The position numbers and the translations under genes were made by a program. Shown one piece after another: positions 57,544 to 64,000 of a DNA stretch of 64,000 nucleotides (within the stretch, counting starts at the first letter, position 1; each line of letters begins with the position of its first letter). This stretch comes from Ancylobacter lacus (lineage in GTDB: Bacteria; Pseudomonadota; Alphaproteobacteria; Rhizobiales; Xanthobacteraceae). The stretch is taken from contig NZ_JAHBGE010000044.1 of the NCBI RefSeq assembly GCF_018390635.1, positions 305,651 to 369,650 on the forward strand. Reading direction: 5' to 3'. A model generated the notes under the pieces. That model was not told the DNA's origin and made no database searches. It was given only the letters and a program-made list of their open reading frames with translations.

Positions 57544-58176
57544 ATGTCCATTCCCGCCCGCGCGGTTTCGCCCGACGCCGTGGAAGAGGCGCGGCGCCTC
57601 TACGAGCACACCAGTGTGCCCGTGCAGCAGATCGCCGACCTTCTCGGCATCTGCAAGAGCACGCTCAACCTGCGCATCCGGCACTGGGGCTGGACCCGCC
57701 GGGTTCACCGCATTCCGCCGGCGCAAGCCGGCGCCCCCGCCGTCCCGGGCGGGGTGTCCGCGAATCCGGCCGGGGCGGACCCGGGCGCGGCAGGCCCGGC
57801 CGCCCCGGCCTCCGCTGGTTCCGCCGGGTGCCCGGCCGCTCCGGCGGCAGGGCCGGAGCGGCTCGCCGACCCCGCCACCAGCCGCCGCGACCTCGTCGCC
57901 CGGCTGGTGAAGCGGATCGAGGGCGAGATCGCCGCGGTGGAGCGGCTCATCGCCCGCGCCGGGCTCAATGCCGGCGCGGTGCGCGTCGCCGACGCCGAGC
58001 GCGCGGCCCGCACGCTGGGGCTTCTGGTGCGCTCGCTGCGCGAGCTCGCCGCGCTCGAGCGGGCCGAGGGACCGGAGGAGGACGAGGATGCCGACGAAGT
58101 CCGCGACGTCGATTCCTACCGACGCGAACTTGCTCGCGCTCTTGAGCGCGTGCTCGCGGAGCGGGAGGCTGGATAG
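57544..58176 (+). CDS. Probable small terminase (GTA/phage head module)
   Basis: 210 residues: an N-terminal helix-turn-helix (VPVQQIADLLGICKSTLNLR), an Ala/Pro linker, and a C-terminal coiled helix rich in Arg/Glu (RLVKRIEGEIAAVERL). Small terminases recognise DNA ends and form rings. It overlaps the large terminase gene by 89 bp, the usual order in GTA and lambdoid modules. The family match is by pattern and place. Confidence 0.7.
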   Translation: MSIPARAVSPDAVEEARRLYEHTSVPVQQIADLLGICKSTLNLRIRHWGWTRRVHRIPPAQAGAPAVPGGVSANPAGADPGAAGPAAPASAGSAGCPAAPAAGPERLADPATSRRDLVARLVKRIEGEIAAVERLIARAGLNAGAVRVADAERAARTLGLLVRSLRELAALERAEGPEEDEDADEVRDVDSYRRELARALERVLAEREAG

Positions 58177-59461
58177 GCTGGTCGCCGGCCTCGACCCCGC
58201 TGTCGTCGAATGGCTGCTGCACTGCTGGTCGCTGGTCGGCCGGCCGACGCAGAAGCCGCCGCCCGCCGCCGCGGACGGAAGGGACTGGACCACCTGGCTG
58301 CTGCTCGGCGGGCGCGGCGCCGGCAAGACCCGCGCCGGCGCGGAATGGGTGCGCGGCCTCGCGCTGGGCGACCCCGCCGCGACGGACCGGCCGGCCGGGC
58401 GCATCGCGCTGGTGGCGGACAGCCTGTCCGACATGCGCGAGGTGATGGTGGAGGGCGTCTCCGGCCTGATGGCGGTGCACCCCCGCCACCAGCGCCCGCG
58501 CTGGGAGCCCACCCGCCGCCGGCTGGAATGGCCGAATGGCGCGATCGCCCAGGGCTTTTCCGCCGACGACCCGGAAAGCCTGCGCGGCCCGCAGTTCGAC
58601 GCCGCCTGGTGCGACGAGCTGGCCAAGTGGCGCTATGCCGAGGCCGCCTTCGACATGCTGCAGTTCGGCCTGCGCCTCGGCGAGCGGCCGCGCCAGATGG
58701 TGACGACCACCCCGCGCCCCACCGCGCTGATCCGCCGGCTGCTGGCCGACCCGCTCTGCGCCGTCACCCGCATCGCCACCGCCGAGAACGCGGTGCACCT
58801 CGCCCCCAGCTTCCTGCGCACCGTGGTCGGGCGCTATGCCGGCACCCGGCTCGGCCGCCAGGAGCTGGACGGCGAGCTGATCGACGACCGGCCCGACGCG
58901 CTGTGGAGCCGGGCGCTGATCGAGACCGGCCGCGAGGCGGCCGCCCCGCCGCTGGTCCGCATCGTCGTCGCGGTCGATCCGCCGGCTTCCTCGCGCAAGG
59001 GGGCGGATGCCTGCGGCCTCGTCGCCGCCGGGCTCGACCGCGAGGGCGTGGTGCATGTGCTGGCCGACGAGAGCGCGCAGGGCCTCACCCCGGCCGGCTG
59101 GGGCGCGCGGGTGGTCGCGCTGCACCACCGGCTCGACGCCGACCGCGTGGTGGTGGAGGTGAACCAGGGCGGGGAGATGGTGCGCACCATCCTCGCCGGG
59201 ATCGACCCCGCCGTGCCCGTCACTGAGGTGCGGGCGAGCCGGGGCAAGTGGCTCCGGGCGGAACCGGTCGCCGCGCTCTATGAGCGCGGCCGGGTCCGCC
59301 ACGCCGGCACCTTTCCCGCGCTGGAGGACGAGATGTGCGATTTCGCCAGCGACGGCCTCTCCGGCGGCCGCTCGCCGGACCGGCTCGACGCGCTGGTCTG
59401 GGCCGTCACCGCGCTGGCGCTCGGCAAGGACGAGCCAAGCCCGCGGGTGCGGCGGATGTGA
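58088..59461 (+). CDS. Large terminase (DNA-packaging ATPase/nuclease)
   Basis: 457 residues: ATPase with Walker A GGRGAGKT near 74-81 and Walker B (DAAWCDELAKW), and a C-terminal RNase-H-like nuclease (VVAVDPPASSRKGADACG, VVVEVNQGGEM, LDALVWA). It packages DNA into the procapsid. GGAGGAGGAC before the ATG is strong. The sequence type resembles the terminases of alphaproteobacterial gene transfer agents. A 282-bp GC-rich spacer separates it from the portal gene. Confidence 0.93.
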   Translation: MPTKSATSIPTDANLLALLSACSRSGRLDRLVAGLDPAVVEWLLHCWSLVGRPTQKPPPAAADGRDWTTWLLLGGRGAGKTRAGAEWVRGLALGDPAATDRPAGRIALVADSLSDMREVMVEGVSGLMAVHPRHQRPRWEPTRRRLEWPNGAIAQGFSADDPESLRGPQFDAAWCDELAKWRYAEAAFDMLQFGLRLGERPRQMVTTTPRPTALIRRLLADPLCAVTRIATAENAVHLAPSFLRTVVGRYAGTRLGRQELDGELIDDRPDALWSRALIETGREAAAPPLVRIVVAVDPPASSRKGADACGLVAAGLDREGVVHVLADESAQGLTPAGWGARVVALHHRLDADRVVVEVNQGGEMVRTILAGIDPAVPVTEVRASRGKWLRAEPVAALYERGRVRHAGTFPALEDEMCDFASDGLSGGRSPDRLDALVWAVTALALGKDEPSPRVRRM

Positions 59462-59743
59462 GGGGGGCGGCGCTCCGGCCGGCGTCCCCTCCGGCCGGCG
59501 CCACGCCGGCTTCGTGCCGACGGTTCCGTCTTCCGGCCCCCCGGTCCCATGGTCGGCCGTCGCACGGGTCCTCGCGCCCGCACGCCGGGCCGCGCGTTGG
59601 TGTCGGCGTGGCGAGCCCGTCCGGCGCCCCTTCGGCCCCAGGGTCGGCCGCCGTGGCCGACATCCGTTCCCGACCCCGCCGGCCCCGAGTCGTCCCCTTC
59701 CTCCGGCCGGCCGCGCGCCGGCCTTTCGCGTTCGAGGTGAGCG

Positions 59744-60910
59744 ATGCGCCGTTTCCTGCCTTACGCCCTTCGCCGCCGCCCGCCCGCCGCCCCGCCCGAG
59801 GCCAAGGCCTCGCGGGCGGCGGCGCTGGTGGCGCTGGTCGCCGGCCACCGGCCGCGCTGGACCCCGCTCGACTATGCCGCGCTGGCGCGCGAGGGCTATG
59901 GCCGCAACCCGGTGGCGCAGCGCTGCGTGCGGCTGGTGGCCGAGGCGGTGGGGCAGGTGTCGTTCCTGCTCCATGAGGGCGGGCGCGAGCATGTCGACCA
60001 CCCCCTGCTCGCGCTGCTCGCCCGGCCCAACCCGCGCGGCACCGGCCCGGAACTGCTGGAGGCGCTGGCCGGCCACCTGATGCTCGCCGGCAACGCCTAT
60101 GTCGAGGCGGTGGCGCTGGGCGGGGAGGTGCGCGAGCTCTACGCCCTGCGGCCCGACCGCATGCGGGTGGTGCCGGGCGCCGATGGCTGGGCGGAAGCCT
60201 ATGACTACACGCTGGGCGGGCGCACGGTGCGCTTCCTCCAGCAGGGTTCGCCCCCGCCCATCCTGCACATCGCGCTGTTCAACCCGCTGGACGACCATTA
60301 CGGCGCCCCGCCGCTGGAGGCGGCGCAGATGGCGCTCGATCTCCACAACGCCGCCAGCGCCTGGAACAAGGCGCTGCTCGACAACGCCGCGCGGCCTTCC
60401 GGCGCGCTGGTCTATGGCGGGGCGGGCAATCTGTCCGAGGAGCAGTTCGAGCGGCTGCGCGAGGAGCTGGAATCGAACTTCTCCGGTGCCGGCAATGCCG
60501 GCCGGCCGCTGCTGCTGGAAGGCGGGCTGGACTGGCGCCCGCTCTCGCTGACGCCGAAGGAAATGGACTTCCTGGAGGCCAAGAACGCCGCCGCGCGCGA
60601 GATCGCGCTCGCCTTCGGGGTGCCGCCGATGATGCTCGGCATTCCCGGCGACGCCACCTATGCCAATTACGCCGAGGCCAACCGGGTGTTCTGGCGGCAG
60701 ACCGCGCTGCCCATGGCCCGGCGCATCGGCGAGGCGCTGGCGGGCTGGCTGGCGCCGGCCTGGGGCGGCGGGCGGCTGCAGCTCGTGCCCGATCTCGACG
60801 CGGTGGAGGCGCTGGCGCCGGAGCGGGAATCGCTGTGGCGCCGCGTCACCGAGGCCGATTTCCTCACCGCCGACGAGAAGCGCCAGGCGGTCGGCTACGG
60901 CCTCGGCTGA
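59744..60910 (+). CDS. HK97-type portal protein
   Basis: 388 residues; forms the dodecameric portal through which DNA enters. Blocks: NPVAQRCVRLVAEAVGQV, HPLLALLARPNPRGTG, AGNAYVEAV, PSGALVYGG and FGVPPMMLGIPGDATYANYAEA, typical of HK97 portals. Length is normal. It is followed by two small genes and the protease. Confidence 0.95.
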   Translation: MRRFLPYALRRRPPAAPPEAKASRAAALVALVAGHRPRWTPLDYAALAREGYGRNPVAQRCVRLVAEAVGQVSFLLHEGGREHVDHPLLALLARPNPRGTGPELLEALAGHLMLAGNAYVEAVALGGEVRELYALRPDRMRVVPGADGWAEAYDYTLGGRTVRFLQQGSPPPILHIALFNPLDDHYGAPPLEAAQMALDLHNAASAWNKALLDNAARPSGALVYGGAGNLSEEQFERLREELESNFSGAGNAGRPLLLEGGLDWRPLSLTPKEMDFLEAKNAAAREIALAFGVPPMMLGIPGDATYANYAEANRVFWRQTALPMARRIGEALAGWLAPAWGGGRLQLVPDLDAVEALAPERESLWRRVTEADFLTADEKRQAVGYGLG

Positions 60911-60970
60911 GCCGGGCCGCCGGTGCCGGCCGCCGCGCGCACGCCGGGCTGAGGGGTGCCGGAGAGACCC

Positions 60971-61159
60971 ATGGACAGGCTCATCGAGATTTTCGCGGCG
61001 CGGGGCGACCTTGCCCATCTCGCCCTGCTGGTCTGGGCGCTGGCGGCCTCGGCGCTGGCCTGGCGCGCGGTGGGCGAACTCACCGCGGCGGCCCGCCGCT
61101 TCGACGATTTCGTGCGCGAGATCGCGCGTTTCAACGCCCGCTTCGGAGACGAACCTTGA
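60971..61159 (+). CDS. Small membrane protein of the head module
   Basis: 62 residues with one membrane helix (HLALLVWALAASALAWRAV) and a charged C-terminal helix. GGAGAG precedes the ATG. Its stop overlaps the next start (TTGA). In GTA-type modules small genes of unknown function sit here. Confidence 0.75.
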   Translation: MDRLIEIFAARGDLAHLALLVWALAASALAWRAVGELTAAARRFDDFVREIARFNARFGDEP

Positions 61160-61338
61160 CCCGCATCCCCCGTATCCGGTCCTTCCTGCCCGGCGGGCTC
61201 AGCGCCCTGCCGCCGCGCCTGCCCGCGCCGAGCCGCGCCGGCGAGGCCCCCGAGATCTTCCGCCGCTTCGGCCGCACCCTCGACCGGCTGGAGCGTGCCG
61301 CCCACACCCGCGCGCCGGGCGAGGGAGGCGGCGCATGA
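61156..61338 (+). CDS. Small Arg/Pro-rich protein of the head module
   Basis: 60 residues from a TTG start overlapping the previous stop; contains FRRFGRTLDRLERA. Its stop overlaps the protease ATG (ATGA). Both overlaps support translation, but the start codon is uncommon. Confidence 0.55.
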   Translation: MTRIPRIRSFLPGGLSALPPRLPAPSRAGEAPEIFRRFGRTLDRLERAAHTRAPGEGGGA

Positions 61339-61922
61339 GGCCGCCTCTGCCGCGGCGCGAGGCGCTGCTCCCGGCGGGACTCGCGGTGAAGGCGCTGCCC
61401 GGCGCGCTGGCGCCGGTGGAGGCGGACGGCACCTTCCGGGGCTACGCCGCACTGTTCAACCGGGTCGATCTGGGCCGCGACCTCATCCTGCCCGGCGCCT
61501 TCGCCCGCTCGCTGGCGGAGCGCGGCACTGGGGGGGTGCGCATGCTGTTCCAGCACGACCCGGCCGAGCCGATCGGGGTGTGGCTGGACCTCGCGGAGGA
61601 CGCCACCGGCCTGCTGGTGCGCGGCCGCATCACCCAGGAGGTGGCGCGGGCCCGCGAGGTGCTGGCGCTGCTGCGCGCCGGGGCGCTGGACGGGCTTTCC
61701 ATCGGCTTTCGCGCGGTGGAGGGCACCACCGAGCCGCGCAGCCGGGTGCGCCGGCTCTCGCGCATCGATCTCTGGGAGATTTCCATCGTCACCTTTCCGA
61801 TGCAGCCCGAGGCGCGCATCGGCGAGGTGAAGCAGGGCGGCCTTGCCGCCGCCCTCCGGCGCGGCGCGCGGCGCCTCGTCGCCCCGCCGGCCGGACGCCC
61901 CGTTCCGGCGCCGACCTTCTGA
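61335..61922 (+). CDS. HK97-family prohead protease
   Basis: 195 residues; cleaves scaffold and capsid during head maturation. Family blocks: FRGYAALFNRVDLGRDLILP, GAFARSL, MLFQHDPAEPIG (catalytic His74) and LDGLSIGFRAVE (catalytic Ser122), then LWEISIVTFPM. It lies between portal and capsid as in HK97 and RcGTA. Confidence 0.95.
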   Translation: MRPPLPRREALLPAGLAVKALPGALAPVEADGTFRGYAALFNRVDLGRDLILPGAFARSLAERGTGGVRMLFQHDPAEPIGVWLDLAEDATGLLVRGRITQEVARAREVLALLRAGALDGLSIGFRAVEGTTEPRSRVRRLSRIDLWEISIVTFPMQPEARIGEVKQGGLAAALRRGARRLVAPPAGRPVPAPTF

Positions 61923-61999
61923 CGCGCCCGGCGCGAGGCTCCCGCCGGCCCGGGCCCGCGGCGCCTCGCCCGGCCGCCCCTCACATGCAGGACACCGCG

Positions 62000-63373
62000 A
62001 TGCAGCACACCGACCTGGAACCTCTCGCCCCGGCCGCCCCCGGCGCCGGCCCCGAGGACCGCCGCGTTCCCCGCTTCGCCCCGCCGGACGCCGAGGCGCC
62101 GGCCGCCCCGGCGCCCGACGTTAAGGGGCTCGACATCAAGGCCCACACCGGCCATGGCCCGGAGGTGGCGGCGGCGTTCGAGGAGTTCATGGCCGCCTTC
62201 GAGGCGTTCAGGGACACCAATGACCGCCGGCTCGGCGAGATCGAGCGGCGCGGCGTCGACGCGGTGACCGCCGACAAGGTGGAGCGCCTCAACGCCGCGC
62301 TGGACGGCCAGAAGGCGCTGATCGACGAGCTGCTGCTCAAGGCCCGCCGCCCGGCGCTGGGCGGGCGGGGCGAGGGCGGCGATCCCGCCGGCCCGCTCGC
62401 CGCCCGCGAGCACAAGGCGGCGTTCGACGCCTATGTCCGCCATGGCGAGGCGGCCGGGCTGAAGCGGCTGGAGGCCAAGGCGATGTCGGCCGGCGTCGCC
62501 ACCGATGGCGGCTATGTCGTGCCGGCGGAAACCGAGCGCGAGATCGGCAAACGGCTCGCCGCGCTCTCGCCCATCCGGGCGCTGGCCGATGTGCGGGTGA
62601 TTTCGGCCGGCACCTACCGCAAGCCGTTCATGACCTCCGGCCCCGCGGTGGGCTGGGTGGCGGAGACCGCCGCGCGCGGCCAGACCGCGAGCCCGGTGCT
62701 GGACGAGCTGACCTTTCCGGCGCTGGAGATCTACGCCATGCCGGCCGCCACCCAGACCCTGCTGGACGACGCCGCCGTCGATATCGACGCCTGGCTGGCC
62801 GGCGAGGTGGAGGCCGCCTTCGCCGCCCAGGAGGGCGCGGCCTTCGTCACCGGCGACGGCGCGGGCAAGCCGAAGGGCTTCCTCGCCTATGACAGCGTCG
62901 CCGAGACGGGCTGGAGCTGGGGCCGGCTCGGCTTCGTCGCCACCGGCGCGGCCGGGGATTTCCCCCATGCCAGCCCGGCCGACCCGCTGGTCGACCTCGT
63001 CTACGCGCTGAAGGCCGGCTACCGCCAGAACGGCGCCTTCGTGATGAACCGCCGCACCCAGGCGGCGGTGCGCAAGCTGAAGGACGAGAACGGCCAGTAT
63101 CTGTGGAGCCCGCCCGCGCTGCCCGGCGCGGCGCCGAGCCTGATGAACTTCCCGGTCTACGAGGCCGAGGAGATGCCGAACATCGCGGCGAACAGCCTGT
63201 CCGTCGCCTTCGGCGATTTCCGCCGCGGCTATCTCGTGGTGGACCGCGCCGGGGTGCGGGTGCTGCGCGATCCCTATTCGGCCAAGCCCTATGTGCTGTT
63301 CTACACCACCAAGCGGGTGGGCGGCGGCGTGCAGGACTTCGACGCCATCAAGCTGCTGAAATTCGCCGCATGA
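62000..63373 (+). CDS. HK97-fold major capsid protein
   Basis: 457 residues: an N-terminal scaffold-like segment (coiled, about 35-115) and the HK97 domain (SPIRALADVRVISAGTYRKP, VAETAARGQTASP, YAMPAATQTLLDDAAVDI, GDGAGKPKGFL, GQYLWSPPALPG, FGDFRRGYLVVDRAGVRVLR). AGGA 7 nt before the ATG at 62000 supports this start; an ATG 15 nt earlier is possible. After its stop the module ends. Confidence 0.95.
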   Translation: MQHTDLEPLAPAAPGAGPEDRRVPRFAPPDAEAPAAPAPDVKGLDIKAHTGHGPEVAAAFEEFMAAFEAFRDTNDRRLGEIERRGVDAVTADKVERLNAALDGQKALIDELLLKARRPALGGRGEGGDPAGPLAAREHKAAFDAYVRHGEAAGLKRLEAKAMSAGVATDGGYVVPAETEREIGKRLAALSPIRALADVRVISAGTYRKPFMTSGPAVGWVAETAARGQTASPVLDELTFPALEIYAMPAATQTLLDDAAVDIDAWLAGEVEAAFAAQEGAAFVTGDGAGKPKGFLAYDSVAETGWSWGRLGFVATGAAGDFPHASPADPLVDLVYALKAGYRQNGAFVMNRRTQAAVRKLKDENGQYLWSPPALPGAAPSLMNFPVYEAEEMPNIAANSLSVAFGDFRRGYLVVDRAGVRVLRDPYSAKPYVLFYTTKRVGGGVQDFDAIKLLKFAA

Positions 63374-63387
63374 GGCGGCCGGCGGGT

Positions 63388-63413
63388 GGCCGGCGCCAAA
63401 AGGGGCGCCGGCC
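63388..63413 (+). terminator. Hairpin after the capsid gene
   Basis: GGCCGGCGCC (63388-63397) and GGCGCCGGCC (63404-63413) pair perfectly with a 6-nt loop. Only TTGCGG follows, so strength is uncertain, but it marks the end of the module. Confidence 0.5.
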
Positions 63414-63449
63414 TTGCGGCGGCGCCCCTTCGGGTCGGTGACCGGCGGT

Positions 63450-63497
63450 GCCGGGCTCAGCGGATGCCGGGCTCAGCCGATGCCGGGCTCAGCGGGT
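63450..63497. repeat. Three tandem copies of a 16-bp unit
   Basis: GCCGGGCTCAGCSGAT occurs at 63450-63465 and 63466-63481, and as GCCGGGCTCAGCGGGT at 63482-63497. The last copy covers the stop of the adjacent minus-strand gene. Confidence 0.9.
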
Positions 63498-63713
63498 CGA
63501 GCGGGCGTTCTGCTCGATCTGCTGGTTGATGTAGGCGTCCGAGGCCGCCGGAGCCGGCACGGTCGCGGTCGCGGCGTTGCGGCCCTCGGTCACGACCTGC
63601 TGCTGCTGGGTGTTCGGCGCACGGTAGAGGCTGGCGTCGCGGCCGCCGGAAGCGTTCGCGGCGACGGTGCCGAGGCTCAGCAGGACGGCGGTGGTGAGGA
63701 TGATCTTGTTCAT
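63489..63713 (-). CDS. Small secreted protein, YI-Q-E-NAR family (copy 2)
   Basis: 74 residues: signal peptide MNKIILTTAVLLSLGTVAA, then a short polar mature part with QQQQ, EGRNAA and DAYINQQIEQNARS near the end. AGGAGAG precedes the ATG. It is the neighbour and near-copy of the next gene and shares its C-terminal motif with the protein at 1 kb. Function unknown. Confidence 0.8.
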   Translation of the reverse strand: MNKIILTTAVLLSLGTVAANASGGRDASLYRAPNTQQQQVVTEGRNAATATVPAPAASDAYINQQIEQNARSTR

Positions 63714-63778
63714 GATGGTCTCTCCTGAAGGACCGGCGCTCTCACGCGGGGCGCCGGCTGATGTCGGGCGGCGCGGGC

Positions 63779-63997
63779 TCAGTGCGTGGAGCGGGCGTTC
63801 GCCTCGACCTGCTGGTTGATGTAGGCGTCGGAAGCGAGCGGGGCGGCCGGGACGGTCGCGGCGTTGCGGCCTTCGGTGACCTGCTGCTGCTGGGTGACCG
63901 GGGCGGTGTAGAGGCTCTTGTCGCGGCCATCCGCGGCGCTGGCGGCAACGGTGCCGAGGCTCAGCAGGACGGCGGTGGTGAGGATGATCTTGTTCAT
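63779..63997 (-). CDS. Small secreted protein, YI-Q-E-NAR family (copy 3)
   Basis: 72 residues with the same first 19 residues as its neighbour and DAYINQQVEANARS near the end. Its ribosome-binding site lies beyond the window edge. The pair arose by recent duplication, 65 bp apart. Function unknown. Confidence 0.8.
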   Translation of the reverse strand: MNKIILTTAVLLSLGTVAASAADGRDKSLYTAPVTQQQQVTEGRNAATVPAAPLASDAYINQQVEANARSTH

Positions 63998-64000
63998 GGT

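Noticed and set aside
57965..61018. A 1017-codon minus-strand frame across the head module
   Set aside because: Antisense to clearly recognisable terminase and portal genes; composition is Arg/Gly/Ala-rich as expected for a GC-rich shadow frame.

Overview
The window reads as chromosomal DNA of a high-GC alphaproteobacterium of the order Hyphomicrobiales (Rhizobiales), most likely a Xanthobacteraceae-type organism; the genus cannot be fixed from sequence alone. The reasons are a MucR-family regulator, several small protein families typical of this order (DUF1491, DUF2336, DUF5330, DUF6456, YcgN), a tRNA-His lacking an encoded G-1, and a head-gene block resembling the alphaproteobacterial gene transfer agent (GTA).

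Layout. 0-7.6 kb: the end of a phosphonate permease gene, a small secreted protein behind a twin palindrome, a YddA-type ABC exporter, a CLC transporter, a TPP-riboswitch-controlled thiamine-precursor uptake locus, and a UspA protein. 7.9-13.7 kb: one very large autotransporter. 13.8-22 kb: tRNA-His, an AtzG/AtzE amidase pair, a TauE/SafE exporter with a frameshifted TIGR02186 partner, a PQQ-type sugar dehydrogenase plus cytochrome c, a pyroglutamyl-peptidase-like protein, a lone receiver domain, MeaB and CsbD. 22.6-34 kb: M20 peptidase, HerA/DUF853 ATPase, folP-folK, ZntB, Fe-SOD, a Pro/Ala-rich membrane protein, and an S9 oligopeptidase coupled to msrB. 34-46 kb: MucR, a DUF6456 protein, SufE, a PAS histidine kinase followed by peptidoglycan-binding and DUF1491 genes, DUF2336, a DUF1214/DUF1254 pair, PBP1A, and YcgN. 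46-57 kb: PepSY protein, an EamA transporter divergent from a MocR regulator, a lactate module (lldD, lctP, lldR), dcd, a class V aminotransferase gene broken by an 8-bp duplication, an FMN reductase-TetR operon with two operators, and a molybdopterin-type protein with a Mop protein. 57.4-63.4 kb: a phage/GTA-like head module (small and large terminase, portal, two small genes, protease, capsid) that stops after the capsid. 63.4-64 kb: two tandem paralogs of the small secreted family seen at 1 kb.

Genes that appear to work together: riboswitch plus periplasmic binding protein plus permease (HMP uptake); lldR with lctP-lldD (lactate use, with a candidate operator in the divergent spacer); MocR with the EamA transporter (direct-repeat operator); TetR with the FMN reductase (two GATAC/GTATC palindromes); and the head module. 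The most interesting signal is a compound AGGAT/ATCCT element shared by the promoter region of the head module and the region upstream of the DUF6456 gene about 22 kb away. Its parts differ in spacing by exactly 10 bp, one helical turn.
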